From NCBI GenBank assembly GCA_905193145.1, contig CAJJNP010000028.1, forward strand, positions 1 to 25,853: 25,853 nt of DNA, written 5' to 3'. Source of the stretch: an uncultured Odoribacter sp. GTDB taxonomy: Bacteria > Bacteroidota > Bacteroidia > Bacteroidales > Marinifilaceae. The translations under genes and the position numbers were made by a program. The notes beneath the pieces are model-generated. The model was not told the origin of the DNA. It worked only from the letters and a program-made list of their open reading frames with translations, and searched no databases. The number at the start of each line of letters is the position of its first letter. Within the stretch, counting starts at the first letter, position 1. Of this stretch, positions 1-8,704 are shown in pieces.

Positions 1-575
1 ATCACCATCACTATTAATCCCATCAAACGCATCATCACATTATTTCCAGTTTCACCCAACAACTTAATTATTCGAGACGAACTTCTCAAAATACAATATA
101 CTAAAGAAATCACAACCACGACAGCAAAAACCATCATCAACTTCATCTCCCAACCTGCTGCTTTATGCCACAAAACAATGGCATTGGTTATTGTACCAGG
201 ACCACATAACATCGGTATTGCCAAAGGTGTCACAGAAATATCATTTACATAGCTCTTCACCTCCGACTCTTTCACTTTTGTTTTTACTAATCGCGCCTGC
301 AACATATCCATTCCCATTATTAAGAATATAATACCTCCGACAATTCGCAAACTATCTATCGAAATGCCAAAAAAACGGAATAGAAAATCTCCCGAAATAG
401 CAAACATCATCATAATCAAAAATGACACCAAAGATGCTCGCAAGGCTACTCTTTTACGCTCTGCCTCATCCAACTCCATTGTCATAGTCATAAAAACAGG
501 CATCGCTCCTAAAGGATTCGTCAATGTAAAAAATGACGTAAAACACAATAAACCAAAGGTTAACAACTCATTCAT
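1..575 (-). CDS. MarC family integral membrane protein (3' end beyond left edge)
   Basis: Reading the minus strand from the ATG at 575 gives an open frame to the left edge (191 codons) that begins MNELLTFGLLCFTSFFTLTN and continues with PLGAMPVF. The NPLG motif in the first membrane segment, the second half-motif ISVTPLAIPMLCGPGTITNA at about residues 116-135, and the R-x-x-G-L near residue 187 are typical of the MarC/YchE/YhgN family. These inner-membrane proteins usually have about 195-215 residues and six membrane helices, so only the last few residues are missing. The MarC name comes from the mar locus, but no role in antibiotic resistance is established and the transported substrate, if any, is unknown. 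The gene faces leftward, away from everything else in the window, and has its own promoter. The family call is firm; the function is not. Confidence 0.9.
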   Translation of the reverse strand, partial: MNELLTFGLLCFTSFFTLTNPLGAMPVFMTMTMELDEAERKRVALRASLVSFLIMMMFAISGDFLFRFFGISIDSLRIVGGIIFLIMGMDMLQARLVKTKVKESEVKSYVNDISVTPLAIPMLCGPGTITNAIVLWHKAAGWEMKLMMVFAVVVVISLVYCILRSSSRIIKLLGETGNNVMMRLMGLIVMV

Positions 576-598
576 AATTATTGATTTTTAACTAGCCG

Positions 599-628
599 CA
601 AAGATAGACATTCAAAATATAATTCCAA
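599..628 (-). promoter_or_regulatory. Bacteroides-type promoter for the marC-like gene
   Basis: On the minus strand a -7 box TATCTTTG (599-606) matches TAnnTTTG. It is preceded, across a 19-bp spacer, by TTG (626-628). Transcription would start about 5-7 bases below 599, leaving a leader of roughly 20 bases before the ATG at 575. The spacing and match to the Bacteroides primary sigma factor consensus are good. Confidence 0.65.
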
Positions 629-725
629 TATCCAATATTACAATTCAGAACAAGAAATAATATTTCTTCACGCAACCATTCATCATTTTCTTCGTCTTAT
701 AAACGAAAACAGAAAGAATAGTAAA

Positions 726-920
726 ATGAAGAATAATAAAATTTCGCGCAAAAACATTGATAGAATACATTGGGTCTTATTTATCATCATTGTTGTTTTA
801 TTCGCAAATCATGAGGCCAACCGCCTACATCAACAGCAGCCTGATTTAGCAAAAAACATACATGATACTGAAAAGACCATCAGTGTCAGTTCCTTTTTCC
901 CTATGCAAGCAAATCGCTGA
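726..920 (+). CDS. possible small single-pass membrane protein
   Basis: A 64-codon frame with a basic N-terminus (MKNNKISRKNIDR), one hydrophobic segment at about residues 17-27 (WVLFIIIVVLF) and a polar C-terminal tail, as expected for a small inner-membrane protein with the N-terminus inside. I do not recognise a family. No TAnnTTTG box is visible just upstream and there is no clear ribosome binding site, so support comes only from the sensible topology and from lying in an otherwise empty 840-base gap. It could be chance. Confidence 0.3.
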   Translation: MKNNKISRKNIDRIHWVLFIIIVVLFANHEANRLHQQQPDLAKNIHDTEKTISVSSFFPMQANR

Positions 921-980
921 ATAAAAATCTTTCCCCTTAAAAGAAAGATAATCGCAATGTCTGAAGCAATTAAAAATTAA

Positions 981-1004
981 GTACGCACTCAAACGAGTAA
1001 GTAC
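981..1004. repeat. imperfect inverted repeat between the two small ORFs
   Basis: GTACGCACTC and GAGTAAGTAC are inverted copies with two mismatched positions, separated by AAAC. There is no following T-run, so it is a poor terminator. It could be an operator or an RNA hairpin in the leader of the small gene at 1032, whose ATG lies 28 bases further on. Confidence 0.3.
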
Positions 1005-1031
1005 AGAATTTAAAGATTATACATTGACATC

Positions 1032-1256
1032 ATGGGAGTCTTTATTTGGGCAATTATATTGCTATTTATAGCAATTGATATTTTTGGCAAAGACTTGATT
1101 TTCTTTATCATTATTTTTATCCCTTTTGGATTCTTCCAGACACTGATAAAAAATAAAAAGATACAATCATTGGTTGCAATAGTGTATAGTGTTGTTGCTT
1201 TGGCATCCACATATTTGTATCTCGAATGCATGTATAATAACATGTATAATAACTGA
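1032..1256 (+). CDS. possible small hydrophobic membrane protein
   Basis: A 74-codon frame with about three hydrophobic segments: residues 2-17, 22-36 (LIFFIIIFIPFGFFQ) and 46-62, with short basic loops such as KNKK. I do not recognise the family; the layout is typical of small uncharacterised integral membrane proteins. A hairpin followed by a T-run lies 45 bases after the stop, at 1301-1325, in the orientation needed to end this transcript, which raises the likelihood that this is a real gene. The opposite strand is also open here (1010-1279), but its translation has no sensible topology. No strong promoter is visible. Confidence 0.42.
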   Translation: MGVFIWAIILLFIAIDIFGKDLIFFIIIFIPFGFFQTLIKNKKIQSLVAIVYSVVALASTYLYLECMYNNMYNN

Positions 1257-1300
1257 CAAAATTTTACTCCACGCATCAATAGTCGCTTTTCCTGTCAAAT

Positions 1301-1325
1301 ATGTACAGTCTTTTTGTACGTTTTT
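1301..1325 (+). terminator. probable intrinsic terminator after small ORF 1032-1256
   Basis: ATGTACA (1301-1307) pairs with TGTACGT (1315-1321), seven base pairs including one G-U, around a 7-base loop. T residues run through 1325. The stem is short and AT-rich, so termination may be weak. Confidence 0.45.
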
Positions 1326-1362
1326 CCGCTCAATTTTCAGTAAAACACATAGGCATATTTAA

Positions 1363-1405
1363 CAAAAAAATGAGCCACAGTATTTTTGCAATAACTGTAA
1401 CTCAT
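1363..1405 (-). terminator. intrinsic terminator downstream of tRNA-Ser
   Basis: Read on the minus strand, ATGAGTTACAGT (1405-1394) pairs with ACTGTGGCTCAT (1381-1370) over 12 positions with two G-U pairs and a 12-base loop, followed directly by a run of seven T. It lies just below the 3' end of tRNA-Ser. It is also the first good terminator downstream of the Tam operon, so read-through from that operon could end here too. Confidence 0.75.
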
Positions 1406-1416
1406 TGATTTTCTTG

Positions 1417-1504
1417 CGGAAAGAAGGGGATTCGAACCCCTGATACCCTTTAGAGGTATACACGCTTTCCAGGCGTGCCAGTTCAACCACTCCTGCATCT
1501 TTCC
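1417..1504 (-). tRNA. tRNA-Ser (anticodon GGA)
   Basis: The 88-base cloverleaf folds completely. The acceptor stem is GGAAAGA/TCTTTCC, the D-arm stem CAG/CTG, and the anticodon stem CACGC/GCGTG with loop CTGGAAA, anticodon GGA at 1470-1468. The long variable arm (ATACC...GGTAT) is the mark of a class II tRNA, and the T-arm AGGGG-TTCGAAT-CCCCT is followed by discriminator G at 1417. GGA reads UCC and UCU serine codons. The next bases are CAA, so CCA is not encoded and must be added by the tRNA nucleotidyltransferase. Confidence 0.96.
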
Positions 1505-1518
1505 TCGGTTGATTGCTG

Positions 1519-1526
1519 CAAAGATA
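1519..1526 (-). promoter_or_regulatory. -7 box of the tRNA-Ser promoter
   Basis: TATCTTTG on the minus strand matches TAnnTTTG and lies 14 bases before the mature tRNA 5' end, so the primary transcript would carry only a short leader. No exact -33 TTTG is present at the expected distance, only a T-rich stretch. The tRNA therefore probably has its own promoter in the 78-bp gap after the last gene of the Tam operon. Confidence 0.55.
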
Positions 1527-1582
1527 GGATAAAAAGTAGAAAATGAAAAGTAAAAGATAAAAATTATTCCCATCTTCCAAAA

Positions 1583-3898
1583 TTAGAATGGATATCCGAT
1601 GGCAATATTCAATACCAACCCTTTCCAAAATTTATCGTTTATATTATAATAACCTGATTTTCCAGTATCATAAGGTGCATGTATTGGTATTCCCAAATCA
1701 GCACGCACAACAATAAAAGAAAAATCATAACGAACGCCCACTCCCGTACCCAAGGCAAGTTCTTTAGCCAAACCTTTTAGATTAAATTTTCCCCCAGGCC
1801 GTTGCTCCTCACTACGCAATAACCAAACATTACCAACATCCACAAAACAAGCACCTTTAAAATTCTCATATATTGTAAAACGATATTCCAGATTTCCTTC
1901 CAATTTAATATCACCTGTTTGATCTAAATACGAATATTTTGTTGCAACAGGATGATAACTTCCTGGGCCTATTGAACGCACTTGAAAAGCACGTATACTA
2001 TTAGCACCTCCAATATAAAACTGTTCACTATAGGGCATCACCTTTGAATTGCCATACGCATAACCTATGCCCCCCATTACTCTTATTGCCAACTGGTTAT
2101 TTCTATCCATTGATTTATATCCTATCAATTCCGTTGTAAGTTTCACGAATTGTGAATAGCGGTTATTCAAAAAAGTTTTACCCTCTTTCAATTTATTTCC
2201 AAACAATTTTTGAAAACCAGCGATAATATTACCAGCCTGCATGATAGACGTTTGCCAGAACAAACGATTAGGATTTCTGTAAGAAACCGCTCGATCATAC
2301 GTATAAGTATATGACATTGAGGGTATGAATTGATTGCTAAAGCTCTTGGCAACAGTCGGATTGCGCATAGTAACCGAATCAAATACCTGAGAAGTCTTTA
2401 GTAAATAGGTATAATTCAATTTGAAAGGCACTATAGAATGATAATTCCTAAAAGAAGAATTAAAATCATAAGTTGCACTACCCCAAAACGAAATCATACG
2501 GAAATAATTATGACGATTCATCAAATCTGTTCCTATCTGAAAATGCGTTTGTTCATGACGATCTCGTTTAGATTGCATCAATTTGGGAACCAATAATCTC
2601 GGCACAGATAAATTAACATTCAAGCCTAACTCATACGAATTTATCAGGCCTGAATTACCTGTTGCCTGCTTATTACCACCAACTTGCCATTCATAAGAAC
2701 CCGTTAATTTGACAGAAAAAGTCTCGGCTCTTTTAAACATATTTCTATTCGTAACTCCCAATGTTAACCCCGGTCCCAGCAAATTATTGGATTTAGATGA
2801 AATATCCATTTCAACCTCGGTTTCAATAGGCAAGGCAAACTCACCACTGATTTGCATATCCAAAGCTTGTTGAGAAGTCGTATCTGAAGCTGTTATAGCC
2901 ATATTAGCAAATTTAAAGACACCTAATTGTACAAACTTTGCTTGTGTCCTACTTTGTCTTATTGCTGAATACAATTGTCCCGGACGCACTCTGACAGCTC
3001 TCATTAAAACATTTGGTTTCAAAGTCATAGGAGGTTCATAAATAATTTTTACACTATCAATCATCAAAGAATCGCATTCCCCTGTCCCGTCATTACCACT
3101 TAAAACAACCTCTACATTTTGTAACTTATAGGGTTTTAATGCACTTGCAGGAACACCTTGTTTCAATGTAATACGCACATCAGCTATTTTATTCTCTGAC
3201 GTTGTATCCACCAAAAATTCGATATAATCAGGTTGAAAAAAATAGTATCCCCTATTACGCAGACGATCTGAGATACGCTGGCGTTCTTGGTTAAGCAAAT
3301 TCACATCATAGCGGTCACCACTTTTTAATTCTGAAAATCGCATAGATGGACGCACAATAGAATCCATTGCTGGACTCCATCCCCATAACTCAATATTTCC
3401 ATATTTAAAAGGTTGTGGCAATTCTACCCGATAACTAATCTTAGCCTTTTTAGGATTATGTTTTTTAGGAATCACTTCATACGATAATTTTGCACCATAA
3501 AAGCCAAAATCTTTCATACTATTTTCTACCATCTTTAAACGCAATTCCGGTTGAACATCTGAAATCAATACAGGCTTCTTAGATAATTTACGATATAGCC
3601 ACCACTTTAACCCCTTTTCTTTTTTTATATTCCAGTTATAAATCCACAGACCTAAAGGAAAAGGAGAACGATAATAAGGAGAATAAAGCGGATTATTCGG
3701 CTTTACAGATAACGGCTCTGATGCTGCCGAACTCTGAGTACTATTCAATTTCACCTTTTCAGGAGTTTCAATATCCATATTCTTTACACCAACGTAAAGA
3801 ATCTCATTTTCCCCTAATTTTCGTGTCGTTGCACATGACACGAAAAGGAAAAACACCCCCAAAAACAATGCCTTCAATAAAATTTGTTCCAACCTCAT
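1583..3898 (-). CDS. tamL: TamL-like Omp85 outer-membrane lipoprotein (copy 1, partner of TamB)
   Basis: Omp85/BamA-superfamily protein of 771 residues from the ATG at 3898. An ATG at 3922, directly after the tamB stop, would add eight mostly acidic residues in front of the signal peptide, which is unusual, so I prefer 3898. A lipoprotein signal (MRLEQILLK then a hydrophobic core) ends in FVSC with acceptor Cys22. POTRA-type periplasmic repeats fill roughly residues 60-350, then a 16-strand-type barrel ending in the terminal strand LNIAIGYPF. The conserved loop-6 motif region reads GGANSIRAF. In Bacteroidota, TamL is the lipidated counterpart of TamA and pairs with TamB, encoded immediately upstream here. 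The role is transport of lipid or outer-membrane components across the periplasm or insertion into the outer membrane. It is the last gene of the operon; the substrate is unknown. Confidence 0.85.
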   Translation of the reverse strand: MRLEQILLKALFLGVFFLFVSCATTRKLGENEILYVGVKNMDIETPEKVKLNSTQSSAASEPLSVKPNNPLYSPYYRSPFPLGLWIYNWNIKKEKGLKWWLYRKLSKKPVLISDVQPELRLKMVENSMKDFGFYGAKLSYEVIPKKHNPKKAKISYRVELPQPFKYGNIELWGWSPAMDSIVRPSMRFSELKSGDRYDVNLLNQERQRISDRLRNRGYYFFQPDYIEFLVDTTSENKIADVRITLKQGVPASALKPYKLQNVEVVLSGNDGTGECDSLMIDSVKIIYEPPMTLKPNVLMRAVRVRPGQLYSAIRQSRTQAKFVQLGVFKFANMAITASDTTSQQALDMQISGEFALPIETEVEMDISSKSNNLLGPGLTLGVTNRNMFKRAETFSVKLTGSYEWQVGGNKQATGNSGLINSYELGLNVNLSVPRLLVPKLMQSKRDRHEQTHFQIGTDLMNRHNYFRMISFWGSATYDFNSSFRNYHSIVPFKLNYTYLLKTSQVFDSVTMRNPTVAKSFSNQFIPSMSYTYTYDRAVSYRNPNRLFWQTSIMQAGNIIAGFQKLFGNKLKEGKTFLNNRYSQFVKLTTELIGYKSMDRNNQLAIRVMGGIGYAYGNSKVMPYSEQFYIGGANSIRAFQVRSIGPGSYHPVATKYSYLDQTGDIKLEGNLEYRFTIYENFKGACFVDVGNVWLLRSEEQRPGGKFNLKGLAKELALGTGVGVRYDFSFIVVRADLGIPIHAPYDTGKSGYYNINDKFWKGLVLNIAIGYPF

Positions 3899-3922
3899 AT
3901 ATTCAGAATCCTCCATTATCAT

Positions 3923-6900
3923 TTATTCTTCATTCTCATCTATATACTCACCTTCTACCCCTTCATCATCCTGCAACAAATCATCTTGCACCTGTAACTG
4001 TTCATCTTCTTCCCGCCTCCTCTTTTCAGCCCATCTTTCTTCTCGATTCTTATTCTTAAACAAATCTTTAAACTTACGGAAAGTTTTTCGCCAAACAACT
4101 CCGGCACCTGTCTGCACTACCTCCCCATCCAACACACTCTCATAATTTGAATGCCGGAAGACTTTTGCATATAAATTACGTTTCTTAGTCAACACATACT
4201 CTATCGAGATGTCATCCACTAGATTATCCTGCAAACTACTTCCCTCGCCCTCATTACCATCAGTTGATATTCGCCCGCCAATTTTCACTCTTACCCTATC
4301 ATTAAACAACTGTCTTGAAAATTGATACGTAACATCTGTCTTCATCATATTCTCTTCCGTACCATGCGAATCAAACCCAACAGTTAATCCTGCCTTTCGC
4401 GTATATTTATTCAACTCATTTTCAACAAAGCTATAAATAGCATTATTGGCCATATTAGTATTATTAGTACTAGCCGCAGCTGCACCTGGAGCCGTATAGC
4501 TATTATATATCAACAGGTTCAATGCTTGTCTCGTCCTTTCTTCTGGTGAAAATGTAGCCAATTGATTCTGAATCACCATATCATTAGGTGCTGACAAGTC
4601 AAATGTTATATCTGGACGAGATAATGTATTTTCAATTCTAATAATAGATTCAAACACTACTTGCCGAGACTGATCCCCCTCTTCCACATCAGCTTTCACT
4701 TGCTCGGCAGCAGAAATATTCAACAATGGATTCATCATATTTCCTGTCCATTCAACAAAACTTCCACTCCGTATATTGAATTCCTTCTTACCGACAATGG
4801 GAACATTATATTCTACTGTTCCTCCAGTCAAAATATATTTACCAGATAAAGTCATTCCACTTTCAGGATTCGTTACTAACACAAGGTTACCTCCTCCCTG
4901 AATATTAGCATGATTTGTACCATCTTCAGACAGTTCCACTCCAGCCCGCACCTGATCACCTATTTCTATCTGCATTTTCATAGCAAAACTACTGGCATCC
5001 ACCTTTGTCAAAAATACAGCCTCTTCAACCTCAACACTATCTCTAAATGAAGTAAAACGGACAAGATCTACACTTTTATCCTCTAAAGTTGGATCAGAAC
5101 TACGCAATGTATATGTAATATCTGTACTATTCAATAAATTAATCCCCCCCGTCATATTTAAATCGGTAAAAGGACCTGTCAATTTTGCATTCATCCCAGC
5201 ATAAGCCTTACCATAAATCATGGAAGTCTTATTTTTTTTCACATTTACAACTTCAAAATTCCTTGCATTCAACGACAAATCCATCCTCATCCGATCAAAA
5301 GGAGTCAAAGTCACTGCACCATTCAAGACCAACTCACTATTATTAGGTGCAATAAAACGATACTTATTAAATCTCAACTTACCACTCTTGACAGGTATTC
5401 GAGTCGAATCCAAACGAAATTTTGTTCCTAACATCACAACATCAACATTTCCCTCTTTAAAAGTGATTTCCCCATTCAAAGTTGGCTTTTCCATTGTTCC
5501 CCTCAAACGCATATCCCCTAACAACACACCACCTAAACTCATAACATCCTCAGGAATAAAAGCATTTACCATATCCAATGGTAAAGATGGAATTTTCACA
5601 TCCAGATTTAATCGGGATTGCTCTTTAGAAGTATTAAACCCACCCTGTACAAATGCCTGATATATAGCATCAATACTCAATTTTAAATCAACATCATGCT
5701 CTGTAAACTGTTTGCCTAACAAATATTTTGTATCCAAATTTAAAGTACCTATTCGTTTCCCTTCATACCCTAAATCTTTCACCTTAACATTCCCATCTAC
5801 ACCCACCTGCTTTTGGAAAGTATACATCAGCAAATTGGAATTCAGTTCTCCACTCATTGAAGGCATCAAGGGCAACATTTTTGATAGTGCAGACAAATCA
5901 ACACCTACTATATCCGTCAGTATCCTATCTACTCTTTCCCCTTCATCCGGCAATGATTGAATACTTATCAACTTATTTTGATATGCCATACGTAAATTAG
6001 CTCGTAATCTGCCATGTTCCCCTATATCAACTCTATTGTCGACATTCACCATCCATTGACTATAAGCTAAAATAGGATTCACGGGAAAAAAGCTAACAGA
6101 AACAACAGAATCCTTTAAAACTGTATTTACTCCTAACTCAAAGCCAACTCTATTTTTCTCATCCTTTTGCGTCAGTTCTACCCGGAAATGTTCCCCTTGG
6201 GCACGCCCTGTAACCCCTATATTAAACAATCCTTTCCAAGTATCCGACGAACTATTCGTCTGCATCGAATACATCAAGCTTTTACCGGTCTGCCAGACAC
6301 CCACTTGCACAGAATCTAAACTTACAGTTCCAACATATGGTTGCTTCACAACAACGCCAAAACGCAAACCGCTACGACGGCGTGACACAATACCGGCATT
6401 CAAGCTCTTAAAACCAATTCCTTGCAGTTGCAAAAAACGAGCAATAGCATTCTTATTTGCTCCATTTATATCCAACGTAAAATAGGGTAAATCTTTACTT
6501 ATCAAATCCATATTTACATTTCGTTGCTCTATTTGAGACTGTACAACCTCTGCAACCTTCTCCATGTGCTTAACAAACCCCAGCAAGGGAGCCTCTGTTT
6601 GAAATTTCAATAATAAATCTCCTGATATAATATCCAACCACGTTCCTTGGAATTCACTCCTCATCTTTACATCTAAATCGCCCAAATTATAACGCTTATA
6701 GGCATCCGAAATTTTCAAACTATCCAATTTCACATTCAACGAGTACCGTTCATCTTTACCAACAGAAGCCTCTAGCTTTATTCCGGTTCCTATGGCAAAC
6801 GGCTCAGGCATAAAATGCAATTGATGCAAATCAATCACTCCTAGTTTCCCAGATAATGCAACTTTATAATCACCCAAAATAGAATCGCCTTTAAAAACTA

Positions 6901-8686
6901 ATCCTAAAGGAGCTATTTTATCTTGACTCATCAAAGAGCCTCTCAATCGAGTTCTGTCTAACGAGACTCCCAAAGCTATTCGTTCATACGAATGGCCCTT
7001 ATAATCAAACGCCCGAATCCAAGCATATGCTTCAGCCTGTGCAGAGCTCCAATCAAACGAATGTCCTGTAAGACGAATGCTACCTGTTGCTAATCCCAAT
7101 GAATCAGCGGGCAAAAAACGATATATGGGGAAATGATTCAATACAATCTCGCCATCATACATTTTTTTGACAAAATGATAACCACCATCAACAGAAAGGC
7201 AACCCTCTTGGCAACACATTCTCAAAGTTCCCTGTAAATCGCCTTGTTTAGCATCAACTTTTGCCAATAAGTCCATACCCATTGGAATATCCACTCCAGA
7301 ATCAGGTAGAATATAACGTAAAAATGATACATCAGGCAGTTCTCCTCGCAAAATAAGCGAGCCCTTCATCTTATTCATATTCTGAAAACCGGCGATACTT
7401 CCACTACCGGTAATCTTAAAATGCCCTGGCATGTCCAAAATCAACTGCCCCAGTTGAAAACGATTATCTGTCAATGATAATGAAGTATTTATCCTCATCT
7501 GCCGATTCCACAATTCCTGAGGTAATTCCGGATAAAAATATACAATATCCGACATACCAATATATCCAGACACAATCAACGATAAGGGGCTCTGACCTGG
7601 TAAATTTTGAAAATCAGCATCTGCTCCGGCTTCAATTTTTATTTTACTATTAGAAGTGCAAATATATCCACCTTGCAAAGAGGTCAATACAGTATCTAAA
7701 CGCACATCACCTTGCAGCGATGTTAAAGTCACACCATCTTGCTGTGAAGCCCAAACATCTTTCAATTTTGCTCTAATACGAGTGCCCTGATTAAAAACAT
7801 CCTCCACCCTGACTCCTATACCATACAACGCTATCATTGCTTTAGAAGCGCCCTGCTCACTCATATTAAACACACTATTATCCATGTTTACACAATTCAC
7901 CCTCACAGTCCAAGGCACACTGATAATTGAATCATTTGTAACGGTCTCCGGTTCTTGCAATGTATCCCCACTTGCCGTTACAAGCCGACACCAGGCTCCA
8001 GATACAGCCAAAGAATCTACATCCACAATCTGAGTACCAAGAGCCAAGTCAAATCCGCTCACTTTGCCTTGCGCCAGTCCTGCATCCAAGGAAGGTATCG
8101 ACTCCATACTCATTCGATAAGATATCCGGTCCAAAACCAACTGCTCGACAGATATCAACCAGTCCATTGGAGTTGATTGTGTTGTGTCAGTCTCTTTACT
8201 CACCCCGACATCCATAGAGACATCACCACCAGTCAATCGGATTGCATCCACATTTACCCATCTGTTCTTTAAATCTATTTTCCTGGCCTTCAAACTCAAT
8301 GTATCCGTCAACACCTTCAAATTCATTCCCGTCGTATCATCTGACATTCCAAAGTTCACATGGCACAACCTCAACTCTCGTACGCTCAAACACTGTTGCA
8401 ATATATCTTCAACTCCCACCTCCAAGTGCAAATTTCCCACTGCAGCCAATGTATCTGTCGGTGTTTCTCCGACATAGACATCTTGCAAGGTCAAATTTAA
8501 AGGATAGCCTAAACGAAATTGCCCGACACTGACAACCATTCCATAGTTATCTGCAACATAACCGACCGCTTTATCTTTTATATAATTCTGAACAAAAGGA
8601 AGATATAACAAAAAAACAATTAAAAAGGGTAACAATATAATTACCCCTATACTCCATAACAAATATCTCAAAATCTTCCTCATCAT
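3923..8686 (-). CDS. tamB: TamB, translocation and assembly module inner-membrane/periplasmic protein
   Basis: A very large AsmA/TamB-superfamily protein (about 1587 residues from the ATG at 8686; starts at 8695 and 8683 are also possible). AAGGG lies ten bases before 8686. A signal anchor (RKILRYLLWSIGVIILLPFL) is followed by well over a thousand residues of repetitive beta-strand sequence with Gly/Asp turns, as expected of the long hydrophobic groove of TamB. The conserved TamB/DUF490 C-terminal region covers roughly the last 500 residues (GSFVEWTGNMMNPLLNISA, then PDITFDLSAPNDMVIQNQLA and EERTRQALNLLIY are characteristic). After it comes an unusual tail of about 45 residues, first basic/acidic mixed (NREERWAEKRRREEDEQ), then strongly acidic. 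The stop codon directly touches the possible tamL start at 3922. TamB is known to bridge inner and outer membranes and is implicated in phospholipid transport and outer-membrane protein assembly. Confidence 0.92.
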   Translation of the reverse strand: MMRKILRYLLWSIGVIILLPFLIVFLLYLPFVQNYIKDKAVGYVADNYGMVVSVGQFRLGYPLNLTLQDVYVGETPTDTLAAVGNLHLEVGVEDILQQCLSVRELRLCHVNFGMSDDTTGMNLKVLTDTLSLKARKIDLKNRWVNVDAIRLTGGDVSMDVGVSKETDTTQSTPMDWLISVEQLVLDRISYRMSMESIPSLDAGLAQGKVSGFDLALGTQIVDVDSLAVSGAWCRLVTASGDTLQEPETVTNDSIISVPWTVRVNCVNMDNSVFNMSEQGASKAMIALYGIGVRVEDVFNQGTRIRAKLKDVWASQQDGVTLTSLQGDVRLDTVLTSLQGGYICTSNSKIKIEAGADADFQNLPGQSPLSLIVSGYIGMSDIVYFYPELPQELWNRQMRINTSLSLTDNRFQLGQLILDMPGHFKITGSGSIAGFQNMNKMKGSLILRGELPDVSFLRYILPDSGVDIPMGMDLLAKVDAKQGDLQGTLRMCCQEGCLSVDGGYHFVKKMYDGEIVLNHFPIYRFLPADSLGLATGSIRLTGHSFDWSSAQAEAYAWIRAFDYKGHSYERIALGVSLDRTRLRGSLMSQDKIAPLGLVFKGDSILGDYKVALSGKLGVIDLHQLHFMPEPFAIGTGIKLEASVGKDERYSLNVKLDSLKISDAYKRYNLGDLDVKMRSEFQGTWLDIISGDLLLKFQTEAPLLGFVKHMEKVAEVVQSQIEQRNVNMDLISKDLPYFTLDINGANKNAIARFLQLQGIGFKSLNAGIVSRRRSGLRFGVVVKQPYVGTVSLDSVQVGVWQTGKSLMYSMQTNSSSDTWKGLFNIGVTGRAQGEHFRVELTQKDEKNRVGFELGVNTVLKDSVVSVSFFPVNPILAYSQWMVNVDNRVDIGEHGRLRANLRMAYQNKLISIQSLPDEGERVDRILTDIVGVDLSALSKMLPLMPSMSGELNSNLLMYTFQKQVGVDGNVKVKDLGYEGKRIGTLNLDTKYLLGKQFTEHDVDLKLSIDAIYQAFVQGGFNTSKEQSRLNLDVKIPSLPLDMVNAFIPEDVMSLGGVLLGDMRLRGTMEKPTLNGEITFKEGNVDVVMLGTKFRLDSTRIPVKSGKLRFNKYRFIAPNNSELVLNGAVTLTPFDRMRMDLSLNARNFEVVNVKKNKTSMIYGKAYAGMNAKLTGPFTDLNMTGGINLLNSTDITYTLRSSDPTLEDKSVDLVRFTSFRDSVEVEEAVFLTKVDASSFAMKMQIEIGDQVRAGVELSEDGTNHANIQGGGNLVLVTNPESGMTLSGKYILTGGTVEYNVPIVGKKEFNIRSGSFVEWTGNMMNPLLNISAAEQVKADVEEGDQSRQVVFESIIRIENTLSRPDITFDLSAPNDMVIQNQLATFSPEERTRQALNLLIYNSYTAPGAAAASTNNTNMANNAIYSFVENELNKYTRKAGLTVGFDSHGTEENMMKTDVTYQFSRQLFNDRVRVKIGGRISTDGNEGEGSSLQDNLVDDISIEYVLTKKRNLYAKVFRHSNYESVLDGEVVQTGAGVVWRKTFRKFKDLFKNKNREERWAEKRRREEDEQLQVQDDLLQDDEGVEGEYIDENEE

Positions 8687-8704
8687 AATACACATTCCCT
8701 TAAA

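Noticed and set aside
364..591. Plus-strand frame of 75 codons at the left edge
   Set aside because: It is antisense to the MarC-family gene, whose conserved motifs clearly identify the minus strand as coding.
1010..1279. Minus-strand frame of 89 codons opposite the small membrane protein at 1032-1256
   Set aside because: The composition is not protein-like, there is no promoter, and the terminator hairpin at 1301-1325 is oriented for plus-strand transcription.
1337..1628. Minus-strand frames of 78 and 89 codons across the tRNA
   Set aside because: They overlap the tRNA-Ser gene and the end of the TamL gene and have no independent support.
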